Positions 9,498 to 18,052 of a DNA stretch of 64,000 nucleotides are shown here, piece by piece. A model generated the notes under the pieces. The model had not been told where the DNA came from, searched no databases, and worked only from the letters and a program-made list of their open reading frames with translations. The stretch is from Pseudomarimonas arenosa. Its GTDB lineage: Bacteria > Pseudomonadota > Gammaproteobacteria > Xanthomonadales > Xanthomonadaceae. The stretch lies in contig NZ_JACYTR010000024.1 of assembly GCF_014841215.1 (NCBI RefSeq), positions 1 to 64,000 on the forward strand, written 5' to 3'. Made by a program: the position numbers and the translations under genes. Numbering within the stretch: the stretch's first letter is position 1; each line of letters opens with the position of its first letter.

Positions 9498-10283
9498 TCA
9501 GTGAATCTTCCACTTCCAACGTAGCAAGAGCGAGATCAGCACGACCGCAGTGAGGTAAAGGGTCAGCCAGTTGCGCAGCCAGGATGGGCCGAAACCGATT
9601 AGCTCACGCGGCTTGAGTTCGATGTTGAGTTGCTCGATGGCGCTGCCATCGGGCAGGTAGCCTGAAGGGTTGCCAATCAGCCAGTTGAACACCGGAATCC
9701 GCTGATGCACGACGGCGCTCACCTGTTGCAGCGGCAGTTCCAGCAGTATCCTTTCCGCCTGCTGCAGTTGCAGTTTGCTCGACTCATCTGGCCAGGAAAC
9801 CTTCCACGCCCGCTGATCGGCATTCCACTCGACCTCTGGATCATTCCAACGCAACTGCTGGATCGCGCTCTGGCTTCCGATCGCTTGAATCGACACGGCA
9901 TCGCCCGGCTGTGGTCTGATCCACTCAAAGCTGTTGGACAACCAGGGCAGCACCAGCAGAATCGGCAGGCCCGAGAGCAGGGCCGGGCCGAAGCTCAGCC
10001 CCAGGTGCCGTGCGCTTAGACGAAACAGCGCACTTACCTGTTGCAGCAGGCCGTCGAACGGCCCATCGTAATCGGCCAGCTCGGCTCGAAGGCTGCGCGC
10101 TGCCTCACTGACGTGCTTGATCTCGTCCTGGCGCGAGCATTTCCGATACAGCGCCATCGACACCCAGGCGGAAGCGGTGGCGTACACCATCAGCCGCGCC
10201 AGTGGAGGGAGGCCCAACCAGGCCAGCCCACTGTCCAGGGCGTCGAACAGCGGTGCCGGTAGATCCAGCAGTCCATCACTCAT
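9498..10283 (-). CDS. Membrane protein with Oxa1/EMC3-like layout
   Basis: 261 aa. One membrane helix (about 27-47) is followed by a charged cytoplasmic helical segment (YRKCSRQDEIKHVSEAARSL to about 100), then a hydrophobic pair (about 105-130). A soluble extracytoplasmic domain of about 85 residues follows, and a final helix near 235-255 ends in RWKWKIH. Helix, charged coiled coil, then conserved hydrophobic hairpin resembles EMC3/TMCO1/DUF106 members of the Oxa1 insertase superfamily. That match is by pattern only. It is the last gene of a three-gene operon, 2 bp after the phosphodiesterase-like gene. It may help insert or anchor that lipoprotein, or handle its lipid-linked substrate. Confidence 0.6.
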   Translation of the reverse strand: MSDGLLDLPAPLFDALDSGLAWLGLPPLARLMVYATASAWVSMALYRKCSRQDEIKHVSEAARSLRAELADYDGPFDGLLQQVSALFRLSARHLGLSFGPALLSGLPILLVLPWLSNSFEWIRPQPGDAVSIQAIGSQSAIQQLRWNDPEVEWNADQRAWKVSWPDESSKLQLQQAERILLELPLQQVSAVVHQRIPVFNWLIGNPSGYLPDGSAIEQLNIELKPRELIGFGPSWLRNWLTLYLTAVVLISLLLRWKWKIH

Positions 10284-10285
10284 GA

Positions 10286-12193
10286 TCAGTGCCCAGGGCC
10301 GGCTGGCGTGCGTTCGAGGAGAAAACGCGCCATGGCAGCGATGCCTTCAATCTCGGTTTCCGGCTTGAAGGAGGTGAACAGTACGCCTGGAACGAGTTCG
10401 GGGTCGATGCAGTGGTCACCGCTCCAGGCTTGTTGATTGTCCTCAATCAAGGCCGCGGGCGCCGCCCCCAGGCTGGTTTGCCAGGATGCGCGATAGCCGC
10501 TGGAGTAGCCGATCACCAGATCCGGTGCATGGGCACTTTCCGGGCCAGGATACAGCTCGCTGCCGAGGAAGCTGCGGCGAACGACGGCCGTGCCGTCTGT
10601 GTCGCGCCACTCAGCCAGCGCGCTGCGCAGTTCCGACAGCAAGGCGTCGCGTTGATCGACGGCAACAATGCCCTGGGCTTCTCGCTGCTGCAGATTCAAG
10701 AACAGGCCATTGAGACCCAGCGCGTAGGCGCGACTGCGCGACCAGTCGACCTGGGCAAACAGTGGCTGTGATTCGTTCGCCCCGGGTTGCAGCGCCAGCC
10801 AGCCGTTCTCGATCAGCCAACGGTTCAAGTGCGCAGCGCGGCGGAACGGTGCAAAGCCATGATCACTCAGCACGACCAGCTCATCATTGGGCTTGAGCTG
10901 CTTGCGCACTTGACCCAGCACGCGATCGGCTTCCTGATAGATCCAGGGAATGGCGCCGCGGGCAAGCGCGGAGGATTCGCTGTGCAGCGGATGCGTGGTG
11001 TCGAGCCCGCGCCAGAACATATGACTCACTCGGTCGGTCTGCACAAACACCTTAACCACCAGTTCGCTGTCGTCAGCATCCAGGGCGTCCTGGAGCATGG
11101 CTTCGCCCTCGGCCAGGGTGGTCTTCACCATGTCGAGAAACCCCTGTTCGTCGAGATGCTCCTGATTCATCGACCAGGTTTCCTCAGGCATGCCCAGGGT
11201 GTGGTATCGGCCCATCCTGGCCGCCAGTTCAGCGGCATAGTCCGCCGGGTAGCTCAGTGGCAGCACTGGCTCCATCGGATCGGCGTGGATGGGTGAAACG
11301 TAGAGTTTTGGACGCGGAAAGCCTGCCAGCATCCGCAATCGAACCATACCTGGAATCGAGCCCAGGCCGTAATCGAAACTTACCGGCCACCAGTCGCTCC
11401 ACTGGTGAAGCTGCAGGGATTCGGTTCGCCCCGCCAGCGTGACCTCAACCTGTGTCGCAGAAAACTTCAGGTGCAGATCGGACTGCAGCACGCCTTCGGC
11501 AGGTTTCAGTGGGTGCTGCGGTCCGTCCAGCCTGGTCTGCACACCGCCATCGTTTTGCATGCGCATCAACACTACGCGGCCGCCGCTCTCGGCCTGATCA
11601 ACGCGACTTGTGGTGTAGTAGCTGTAGGTGCCCTGCGTGCCGAGCAGGTCGGGCACGCCCATGCCCGAGACCATGCGCTGTACCGGTTCGGGTGGGTAGG
11701 TGACGGGCACCCTGAACACACTGGCTCGCTTGCCCGATTGTTGCGCGGTCAGCCAGAACGGTTCGCCGCGACGCAGGTTTTCCAGCGTGCCTTCACCGAT
11801 CGGAAGATGCCAGCCGAACAGATTGAGGTCGTCTGGTGCCGTGTACTTGGCGATGGAAAAGTCCGGCCGATAGGTAGCGGCGTCGCGGCGCAGGAAGTCG
11901 AAAATTCCGTGATGCCCAGATTTAAGCCCGGTGGCGAAGTGCGACCAGGCCACCGGGGATTGCGGAGGATTGCTCGTGGGCAGGTGTTGGTAGTGGCCTT
12001 CTTCCCGCAGCCTGGCAAATTCGGGCAACAAGCCCTCCGCCATCCAGCGTTCGGTCAACACCGGGTCCATGCCATCGAAGCCGAGCACCACCACGCGCCC
12101 CTGGGCCTTGGCAGGGGGAGGCGGTTGACTGCAGCCGATACCGAATAGAGCGGCAGCGAGGGCCGCTGCCGTCAACGCAGGGCGCCAGCCCAT
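10286..12193 (-). CDS. Alkaline phosphatase superfamily phosphodiesterase lipoprotein
   Basis: 635 aa from ATG 12193; the frame stays open further upstream, but this start overlaps the preceding stop as TGATG and gives a clean signal ending in LFGIGC. It matches the type I phosphodiesterase/nucleotide pyrophosphatase family. The first metal site is VVVLGFDGMDP. The nucleophile loop is SPVAWSHFATG, with Ser or Thr as the likely nucleophile. A second site is VVLSDHGFAPF and a final HIS site is SGDHCIDPELVPGVLFTS. It should sit in the periplasm on a lipid anchor. Such enzymes cleave phosphodiesters or transfer phospho-head groups. The substrate is unknown. Confidence 0.8.
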   Translation of the reverse strand: MGWRPALTAAALAAALFGIGCSQPPPPAKAQGRVVVLGFDGMDPVLTERWMAEGLLPEFARLREEGHYQHLPTSNPPQSPVAWSHFATGLKSGHHGIFDFLRRDAATYRPDFSIAKYTAPDDLNLFGWHLPIGEGTLENLRRGEPFWLTAQQSGKRASVFRVPVTYPPEPVQRMVSGMGVPDLLGTQGTYSYYTTSRVDQAESGGRVVLMRMQNDGGVQTRLDGPQHPLKPAEGVLQSDLHLKFSATQVEVTLAGRTESLQLHQWSDWWPVSFDYGLGSIPGMVRLRMLAGFPRPKLYVSPIHADPMEPVLPLSYPADYAAELAARMGRYHTLGMPEETWSMNQEHLDEQGFLDMVKTTLAEGEAMLQDALDADDSELVVKVFVQTDRVSHMFWRGLDTTHPLHSESSALARGAIPWIYQEADRVLGQVRKQLKPNDELVVLSDHGFAPFRRAAHLNRWLIENGWLALQPGANESQPLFAQVDWSRSRAYALGLNGLFLNLQQREAQGIVAVDQRDALLSELRSALAEWRDTDGTAVVRRSFLGSELYPGPESAHAPDLVIGYSSGYRASWQTSLGAAPAALIEDNQQAWSGDHCIDPELVPGVLFTSFKPETEIEGIAAMARFLLERTPAGPGH

Positions 12194-12426
12194 CAATCGC
12201 CAGCCGATGAATCCGCCGAACGCGCCTGCGCCTTCTTGCGCATCCGACGCATCATCCAGCGCAGGGGCCAGATTAGCAGGGACATCAGCACGACGAAGAT
12301 GCCGATCACCCAGGCCCAAAGCGAACCCAGCAGGCCAATTCCGGAGCCCGGGCCAACATAGGCTTGCGCATCCAAGGCGAACAGCAGGCTCAAGGCAAGA
12401 AAGATGATTCGCAGCATGTCAGTCAT
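12193..12426 (-). CDS. Small signal-peptide-bearing membrane protein
   Basis: About 77 aa from ATG 12426 (ATG 12417 is also possible; neither has a strong ribosome-binding site). A signal peptide ends near DAQA, then a glycine-rich YVGPGSGIGLLGSLW turn, one membrane helix and a basic tail WMMRRMRKK. YxGPGxGxGLLG followed by a helix and a basic tail is, from memory, a pattern found beside phosphodiesterase-type alkaline phosphatase superfamily genes. It overlaps the next gene by one base, so the two are translationally coupled. Function unknown. Confidence 0.6.
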   Translation of the reverse strand: MTDMLRIIFLALSLLFALDAQAYVGPGSGIGLLGSLWAWVIGIFVVLMSLLIWPLRWMMRRMRKKAQARSADSSAGD

Positions 12427-12514
12427 CCAGAATGGAACGCGCAGTGTAGCGGAATCGAAACGATCGCAGGCCTTAGGTGAAAACGACATCACGCATTCGG
12501 ATAACCTTGTAGCG

Positions 12515-13663
12515 ATGACCAGCACCACCAGCCGATCTTTCAGCAAATCTGCGTTTCAACCGCCGAGCCGTTCGCTGCGTTTCGCAAGTTGGCTGATGCA
12601 GGCCGGTCGTCGCAGCTGTGAGCGTCTGGCCGATCTGGAGTCGACCTTGCTGGCCGATGAGATGCGCAGCACCGAAGTGCGGGCGCCGATCTTCATCGCC
12701 GGCGTGGCGCGGTCGGGCAGCACTATTCTGCTTGAGGCGCTGGCCTCATTGCCCGGCTTGGCCAGTGCCCGCTATCGCGATTTTCCCCCGATCTGGTTCC
12801 CGTACTGGTGGGACCGCCTGCGTGCGCAGCTGCCCCTGCCATCACCGCCCTCCCGACCGCGAGCGCATGCCGACGGCATCGAGGTGACACCCGACAGTCC
12901 CGAGGCCTGCGATGAGTTGTTCTGGATGCATTTTGTGCCGGGCCGACATCAAGTCGGTGTCGATCAACGCCTGAATGGCGACTACAGCAACCCGCGCTTC
13001 GAAGCGTTCTATCGCCGGCATCTGCAAAAAGTCTTGTACACCCGCGGCGCCAGCCGTTACCTGTGCAAGGGCAACTACAACCTGTTGCGCTTGCCGTATC
13101 TCAAGCGCGTGTTCCCCGACGCACGCTTTGTGGTGCCGGTCCGCGATCCGATTGAACATGTCGTTTCCCTAGTTCGGCAGCACGAGCGATTCGATCAGCT
13201 CGCGCGAACTTGGCCTAGCGTTGGCACCCAGCTCGCCAGGAGTGGCCATTTCGAGTTCGGGCCGCAGCGTCGTGCAGAGTGCGCGGGCGATAGCGGGGTC
13301 GCCGCCTTGATCGAGTCCCTTTTCAGGGTAGGAGACAATATCGCCGCCTACGCACATCAGTGGGCGGCGTCCTATGCTGAGTTGGCCCGCGTGCTGGAGA
13401 ATGATCGACAGCTGCGCGACGCAGTCCTGATTGTGTCGTTCGAATCCTTGTGCTGCGACACCGAGAAGATGCTTGAGCGCCTGGCAGAACACTGTCAGCT
13501 GGAGGCCGCGCAGAGGCAACAATTGCTGCGCGACTGGGGCGGACGGATGCGCGCGCCAGCGCGTCGCGAAATCAGCAGCGAGGCGCAAGCTCAGGTGCTG
13601 AGCATTTGCGCCAAGGTGGCTGAGAGAATCGGGCTTGGGGGCTTCGGCGAAGCAGCTGGCTGA
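12515..13663 (+). CDS. Sulfotransferase family protein
   Basis: 382 aa from ATG 12515. An earlier ATG at 12404 would run through the divergent gene's promoter, so it is less likely. The PAPS 5'-phosphosulfate loop is GVARSGSTILLEAL (about 65-78). The 3'-phosphate site is VVPVRDPIEHVVSL near 210. These mark a PAPS-dependent sulfotransferase of the broad Sulfotransfer family. It would transfer sulfate from PAPS to a sugar, lipid or other hydroxyl group. It is divergent from the phosphodiesterase operon. The acceptor cannot be predicted. Confidence 0.8.
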   Translation: MTSTTSRSFSKSAFQPPSRSLRFASWLMQAGRRSCERLADLESTLLADEMRSTEVRAPIFIAGVARSGSTILLEALASLPGLASARYRDFPPIWFPYWWDRLRAQLPLPSPPSRPRAHADGIEVTPDSPEACDELFWMHFVPGRHQVGVDQRLNGDYSNPRFEAFYRRHLQKVLYTRGASRYLCKGNYNLLRLPYLKRVFPDARFVVPVRDPIEHVVSLVRQHERFDQLARTWPSVGTQLARSGHFEFGPQRRAECAGDSGVAALIESLFRVGDNIAAYAHQWAASYAELARVLENDRQLRDAVLIVSFESLCCDTEKMLERLAEHCQLEAAQRQQLLRDWGGRMRAPARREISSEAQAQVLSICAKVAERIGLGGFGEAAG

Positions 13664-13750
13664 TGTTTCGGCGAGTCAGTATCAGCTGGCCGCACCCAGA
13701 ACCGCTTCAGACGTTGCTGGTGAGCGACGAAGGCGGGGTGACGCGCTCGA

Positions 13751-14188
13751 TCAATCGCTGTCGCGTGCTGCGTGTTCCGCCTTCTTCAGTGCCGCCACGT
13801 CGACCGGGCGGATTTCGGCGATGCGACAGCGCTGATCTTCGAATCGAACGTCGTCGAAGCGGCTATGTACCCGATTCTGGGTCGAGCTCAGAGCTATCGC
13901 CGAGGTGAAGTCGAGACCAGAGCAGGGCTGATCCACCTCGATCAGATAGGCGGTGTCGAGGCGCGTCCACACCGCCACATGCGAGCGGCCGAGCGCCTCC
14001 CAGCGGTGCATTTGCCAGAAATGGAATGACTTCACCGGCGCCTGAGCGACCTCTTCAAAGAGTGCCAGACGCTTCGCCATCCGATCGCCGGGGCTGGTGG
14101 TGGCGCAGGCACTCAGCCCTGCGGCCAGAGCCAGGGCACTCAATCCCAGAGTGGAAAACGGTTGCAGATGGCGGGAGTTAGTCTTCAT
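13751..14188 (-). CDS. Small lipoprotein, DUF6491-like
   Basis: 145 aa from ATG 14188, which has GAGG about 8 bp upstream. Lipobox LSAC follows a clear signal segment. The mature part has conserved-looking motifs HRWEALGRSHVAVWT, AYLIEVDQPC, and a C-terminal CRIAEIRPVDVAALK. From memory this is the pattern of DUF6491, a lipoprotein family found mainly in Xanthomonadales. Two cysteines (in DQPC and QRCRI) may form a disulfide. Function unknown. It is convergent with the sulfotransferase gene. Confidence 0.7.
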   Translation of the reverse strand: MKTNSRHLQPFSTLGLSALALAAGLSACATTSPGDRMAKRLALFEEVAQAPVKSFHFWQMHRWEALGRSHVAVWTRLDTAYLIEVDQPCSGLDFTSAIALSSTQNRVHSRFDDVRFEDQRCRIAEIRPVDVAALKKAEHAARDSD

Positions 14189-14311
14189 ATGGGCCTCGTC
14201 TGCCTCGCTTGATGGTGCGCCTACTGACTTGACGCAGCAAGCCGGCCAACCGTCGCAGCCGCCGCTTCGACGATTTTTGACGCGTTCAGTCAATCGGCCC
14301 GGAATCAGCTC

Positions 14312-14340
14312 TTGACGAAACGCTTCAGGCCCGCTTTAAT
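14312..14340 (+). promoter_or_regulatory. Sigma-70 promoter of tRNA-Phe
   Basis: -35 box TTGACG (14312-14317), a 17-bp spacer and -10 box TTTAAT (14335-14340). A GC-rich discriminator GCGCGCC follows, as is typical of stringently controlled stable-RNA promoters. The start would be near 14347, about 33 nt before the mature tRNA. Confidence 0.8.
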
Positions 14341-14379
14341 GCGCGCCTTCACCGCGTGGCCGTTCGGCCAGCGATCAGT

Positions 14380-14455
14380 GGCCGGGTAGCTCAGTTGGTA
14401 GAGCAGGGGATTGAAAATCCCCGTGTCGGCGGTTCGATTCCGTCCCCGGCCACCA
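14380..14455 (+). tRNA. tRNA-Phe (GAA)
   Basis: 76 nt with the CCA tail encoded. Acceptor stem GGCCGGG pairs with CCCGGCC. The D arm has AGCTCAGTTGGTAGAGC. The anticodon stem GGGGA/TCCCC encloses loop TTGAAAA, giving anticodon GAA at 14413-14415. The T arm has GGTTCGATTCC. Its 3' 22 nt are copied downstream at 14593-14614. Confidence 0.97.
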
Positions 14456-14840
14456 TTTCCCGTATATCGTTCTGGATCTCTACTTCGAGTGGATGCCTCG
14501 CGCGAACCGCCTCGTCGGCGGCTGCGTGGCGCTTCCCTGCGCCACGTCCTGCGGACTCGCTGCGCTCGCGATGCGTTGCTCCTGCACGCATATCGATTCC
14601 GTCCCCGGCCACCATTTCCCGTATATCGTTCTGGATCTCTACTTCGAGTAGATGCCTCGCGCGAACCGCCTCGTCGGCGGCTGCGTGGCGCATCCCTGCG
14701 CCACCATTTCCCGTATATCGTTCTGGATCTCTACTTCGAGTGGATGCCTCGCGCGAACCGCCTCCTCGGCGGCTGCGTGGCGCATCCCTGCGCCACGTCC
14801 TGCGGACTCGCTGCGCTCGCGATGCGTTGCTCCTGCACGC
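14450..14840. repeat. Three tandem repeats copying the tRNA-Phe 3' end and trailer
   Basis: The unit beginning CCACCATTTCCC occurs at 14450, 14609 and 14701 (spacings 159 and 92 bp). Each runs on through an almost identical 85-140 bp segment. The copy at 14593 also repeats the last 22 nt of the tRNA. Inside each unit GTGGCGCA-TCCC-TGCGCCAC (or a close variant) can form a hairpin. The units contain no convincing reading frame. They look like an amplified tRNA-adjacent att-like or REP-like element. Confidence 0.85.
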
Positions 14841-14852
14841 CTCCCCAGCCAC

Positions 14853-14872
14853 CCAATCGAAGATTCGATTGG
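14853..14872. repeat. Perfect 9-bp inverted repeat
   Basis: CCAATCGAA, two bases, then TTCGATTGG. It lies between the tRNA repeats and the next gene, 16 bp before its ATG. It could be an operator or a hairpin ending the tRNA read-through transcript. There is no T-run, so a simple terminator is unlikely. Confidence 0.5.
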
Positions 14873-14887
14873 CTAGACTTCTCAGGT

Positions 14888-15352
14888 ATGAAGACGTTCG
14901 CTCCCCACGGTGGTTTGATCGAGATTTCGCGTCACGGCCGCGTGCTGCGGGTTGTGGGGGGCGGGGCGACCAACGTTGAAGGCATCAAGAACTACTTGGC
15001 GCTGCTAAAGCCCTGGGTTGAGGCCATGCGCGGAACACCTTGGGCCACGTTGGGAATCGTTGATCCAAAGGGGGCGCTGCTGACGCCAGAGGCGGAGGAA
15101 TTCTTTCACCAGAGCGTTCCCGCACTGTCGGCCGCGGGTCGGGTGGCGATGGCCCTGGTGTGTCCGCCGTTTCCGGGCAGCAAGATCCTGCGCCGGCAGT
15201 GGGAGAACATCTATGCTGGTTCCGATAGCGCACTCGAATTATTCGAGGAAGAAGCCTCAGCTTTGTCTTGGTTGTTCGATCGTCTACGCGCACACGGTGT
15301 CGACGAAGCCGAGCTTCAGCCAGCCGGGTCCGCGAACTCCGGTCTACCATGA
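14888..15352 (+). CDS. Hypothetical protein, STAS-like size
   Basis: 154 aa from ATG 14888. The frame is open upstream through the tRNA repeats, but that part is low-complexity repeat and not protein-like. The sequence starts with alternating strands (LIEISRHGRVLRVVGGG) and has a helix LLKPWVEAMRGTPWATLGIVD, then VAMALVCPPFP. The order and size recall STAS-type anti-sigma antagonist folds, but no phosphorylatable DxSG motif is seen, so the family is not assigned. It stands alone between the tRNA repeats and a propeller-like gene. Confidence 0.55.
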   Translation: MKTFAPHGGLIEISRHGRVLRVVGGGATNVEGIKNYLALLKPWVEAMRGTPWATLGIVDPKGALLTPEAEEFFHQSVPALSAAGRVAMALVCPPFPGSKILRRQWENIYAGSDSALELFEEEASALSWLFDRLRAHGVDEAELQPAGSANSGLP

Positions 15353-15515
15353 AGAGTTGGGCAATCGACCGCCTTGGCGTTCTGGCGGATGCTCGCAGCG
15401 GAAATTGACGCGCAGGAAAGTGCGGAGACCTCAGGTCTGGACGTCTGGACCGGCCACCTTCCGAACGTCAACTTCCACCGCAACGCCCGTGGTCCCTGAG
15501 TAGGCTGGGACTGGC

Positions 15516-17087
15516 GTGCAAGTCGCGCTAGAAGGCATGGGGCCGATTGCACAGAAGATTCCACTCAAGGCGAGCCAATCGAGCATGCGTTCTCTGTACC
15601 CGTTCGAGATCAGGCGAAATGCCCTGGCCTTGCGTATTGGCACGGATCTTCCGAAGCCACGTAAACTCACTGTGCGCAAGCCGGGGTTTTCTCTCGGCTC
15701 TTGCGAGCGCATGCACTTCACCCCAAGTGGCGCGCACCTGATCGCCGTCACGGTGAATGGGACGCATCTGTGGGAGGTGGCTACTGGCAAACGCATCCTC
15801 AAGCTGGCTGTGCCCAGCAATCCGACGGAAGTCACATTCTCTTGTGATGGTGCTCAGGCGCTGGTGCGCAACGAGCAGGGGCAGTTCGTTCGCCTGTCGT
15901 TATCCGACGGGTCGGTGCTGGCGAAGTTCAAAGCTAAGTACCCGTGGCGACTTGATGGCACGCCCGGGTTGGGGCCAGACAACAGAGTTCTGCAGTTGGC
16001 GTACGAAGGTCGCCTTCTCGAACTGGACGGCAAGAGCGGCAAGGTGCTGCGCGACCTTCAGCTGGAGCCCACGGGCTATTCGGGAGAAATTTACTGGATG
16101 CCACAGAACGAATGTTGGATGGTGGCGCAACGGAGCGTCGACAACGGTCGAGGCCGCTCTGTGCCCTGCGCGCTTTGGCGCTGGGATCGTGGATCAGCCA
16201 GTCCTTGCCGTCTGCCGGGACAATGGGACCAACTCACTACTGCCCGGGTGTCCGGCGGAGAAGCCTTGCTCTTGCACCATGCAGGTGAGCCGGGACGGGC
16301 GTCGCGCGGAGTGCTGGAGCGCTTCAACATTTCGACAGCGACCACGACGCCGATAGGCGACGCACCTGTTTCGATCGCGTCTACGCCTTCGCTTGCACAT
16401 GACGGCGGTGCTTTTGGTGTGGCGGGAGACGACGGACCGCATATCGACATCGGTGGCGAGGTCTTGCAGCTTCCCGGCAGGGCGTATGTGCAATTTCACC
16501 CTGCAGGCGACCTGGTCGGCATCAGCGGTCGCACAGCGTTCGTCGCACCACGTGGAGACCTTGCCAAGCAGATCCCCGACTTGCACGAGTGGCGCCTGCA
16601 ACGTGAATTGGAGGGGCGCGGATACTCGCGACTATCCGCACTTGGAGGAACAATGCCGCCCCGTATCGTAGTGTTTGCACGAGAAGATGAATGGCTGGTG
16701 CAGGCTGAAAGAATCGAAGGCCGATACTACGTTCCACTTGCGGAGGCTTTGCTGGTTGAGGCGCGCAGTGAACAAGCCATCAAGCCAGCGCTGGCCGAGA
16801 AGCACAATTGCTCCCGCGTGGGTGTTGGCATAGTGGAGCCGACGACGAACGAGCGGCGATCGTTCCACGGCAGCACCCTCACGCCCCCTTGCCCCGGATG
16901 GAGAAGCGCGGTCGCAGTGGCCTTCGCCGGCGACGCAGTTGACGTATGGCCGCTCAAGCCCACAGGCGCTACTGCGTTTGTTCACGACTGCTACCCAGTG
17001 GCTGCGCTGGCGCCGGATATCGACATGGCCTCGCTCATATCGGCGATCCGCAAGATGCTCGTCTGGTTCAAGCCGCGTCGCGACTGA
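15516..17087 (+). CDS. Predicted beta-propeller (WD40-like) protein
   Basis: Up to 523 aa from GTG 15516; ATG codons at 15537 or 15585 are alternatives, and no strong ribosome-binding site decides. It has no signal peptide, so it is probably cytoplasmic. Several blade-like units can be read: MHFTPSGAHLIAVTVNGTHLW, VTFSCDGAQALVRNEQGQF, LGPDNRVLQLAYEGRLLELD, YVQFHPAGDLVGIS. These resemble WD40/PQQ propeller strands. The C-terminal third is not recognised. No operon partner is evident. Function unknown. Confidence 0.55.
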   Translation: MQVALEGMGPIAQKIPLKASQSSMRSLYPFEIRRNALALRIGTDLPKPRKLTVRKPGFSLGSCERMHFTPSGAHLIAVTVNGTHLWEVATGKRILKLAVPSNPTEVTFSCDGAQALVRNEQGQFVRLSLSDGSVLAKFKAKYPWRLDGTPGLGPDNRVLQLAYEGRLLELDGKSGKVLRDLQLEPTGYSGEIYWMPQNECWMVAQRSVDNGRGRSVPCALWRWDRGSASPCRLPGQWDQLTTARVSGGEALLLHHAGEPGRASRGVLERFNISTATTTPIGDAPVSIASTPSLAHDGGAFGVAGDDGPHIDIGGEVLQLPGRAYVQFHPAGDLVGISGRTAFVAPRGDLAKQIPDLHEWRLQRELEGRGYSRLSALGGTMPPRIVVFAREDEWLVQAERIEGRYYVPLAEALLVEARSEQAIKPALAEKHNCSRVGVGIVEPTTNERRSFHGSTLTPPCPGWRSAVAVAFAGDAVDVWPLKPTGATAFVHDCYPVAALAPDIDMASLISAIRKMLVWFKPRRD

Positions 17088-17178
17088 GCGCAAGCGCAAG
17101 CGCAGTCGCAGTCGAGATCACAGCTCTGGCGAAATGGAGACGCGAGGCTCTTGGTGCTCGCCGCTTCATCAGCAATGT

Positions 17179-17204
17179 GGCGGGCCCTGGCGCCCCGGCC
17201 CGCC
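17179..17204. repeat. GGCGGGCC palindrome (REP-like)
   Basis: GGCGGGCC (17179-17186) pairs with GGCCCGCC (17197-17204). Related copies are at 32480-32505, 41371-41388, 41431-41448 and, inverted, 41576-41593. Confidence 0.7.
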
Positions 17205-17286
17205 ATCGCCCGCCCACCGCAACGCTATGTGGAGGGGAATTGAAACCGTGGCGATGCGAAGCTGATGCTGGAAGACCCGCGCAGGC

Positions 17287-17309
17287 GGTGCGCCGAGGCG
17301 CACCCTATG
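17287..17309. repeat. GGTGCGYC palindrome followed by CTATG
   Basis: GGTGCGCC-GA-GGCGCACC then CTATG. A sister copy GGTGCGTC-CAA-GACGCACC then CTATG is at 47196-47219. Confidence 0.6.
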
Positions 17310-17464
17310 AGGGCAGCTTGCTGCACCGATGGGTGTTGAGCGTGGGTAGGGGCGGACTTGATTGCGTCTACCCATTTCCTGCGCTGCTTGTTGGGCTGCG
17401 CTTCCAAACACTGCAGCTTTCTGAACACCAGGTTGCGTGCAGAACGCTCGGTGTACGAGATTGC

Positions 17465-18049
17465 TCAAACGAGCCGATCAATCTTGATGATCAGTAACTC
17501 GCCCGCGCCTTCCAGCTGGGCGCGTCCCTGTTCGGCCAAGGGGTGCAGGCGAACGCTGTCTTGCGGTTCGAGGGCGATGCTGTTGCCGGCGACATTGACG
17601 TTGGCGTGGCCGGCGAGGTTGAAGATCAGCCATTCGCTGCCAGGCTCGGCAAAGAACACCATTGAGCCGACCAGGGGGCGATGCAGCAGGCGGGCGTCAA
17701 CGCGGTCGGGGCGCCAGATCAGATTGAAGTCCTGGGTCGGGCCATCGAGCAGCTCGCAGCTCAGGGCGCGGTCGCCGGAGAAGTCGCAACGGCCGTGAGG
17801 AGGGTGCAGTTCTGCGACCTCGCCGTCGTCGAACCGAAAGCGCATGCCGTTGCCGCTCAGCAATACCAAACTGCGCTGGTAGCCGGGAAAGCGCGAGAAG
17901 CCGCAATCCTGGTCGATGTCGGCCAGCGATAGCCGCCAGTCAAACTCATCGCCGGCACCGGGTTGGCGGGCGATCTCCCGGGTCCAGCCGAGGTTGTTCT
18001 TCCAGCGTTGTCGCTGGTAGCCGAATGCTGGTAGGTGGATGGCCAGCAT
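17465..18049 (-). CDS. HutD/Ves family protein
   Basis: 194 aa. It matches the HutD/Ves family: WKNNLGWTREIARQP near the N-terminus, FDWRLSLADIDQDCGFSRFPG, and LLSGNGMRF. The fold is a double-stranded beta helix (cupin). HutD members are often linked to histidine use and Ves to a cold-shock-linked role, but their biochemistry is poorly defined. No hut genes are nearby. It lies 3 bp downstream of a SET-domain gene, so the two form an operon. Confidence 0.85.
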   Translation of the reverse strand: MLAIHLPAFGYQRQRWKNNLGWTREIARQPGAGDEFDWRLSLADIDQDCGFSRFPGYQRSLVLLSGNGMRFRFDDGEVAELHPPHGRCDFSGDRALSCELLDGPTQDFNLIWRPDRVDARLLHRPLVGSMVFFAEPGSEWLIFNLAGHANVNVAGNSIALEPQDSVRLHPLAEQGRAQLEGAGELLIIKIDRLV

Positions 18050-18052
18050 CGT

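Larger units (their letters stand above)
17088..17464. other. 377-bp intergenic region with REP palindromes
   Basis: No gene recognised. It holds two palindromes that recur elsewhere in the window: GGCGGGCC...GGCCCGCC at 17179-17204, and GGTGCGCC-GA-GGCGCACC followed by CTATG at 17287-17309. Confidence 0.6.

Noticed and set aside
14450..14840. Tandem units as a CRISPR array
   Set aside because: Units are 90-160 bp with two spacings, include tRNA sequence, and have no spacer diversity or cas genes nearby.
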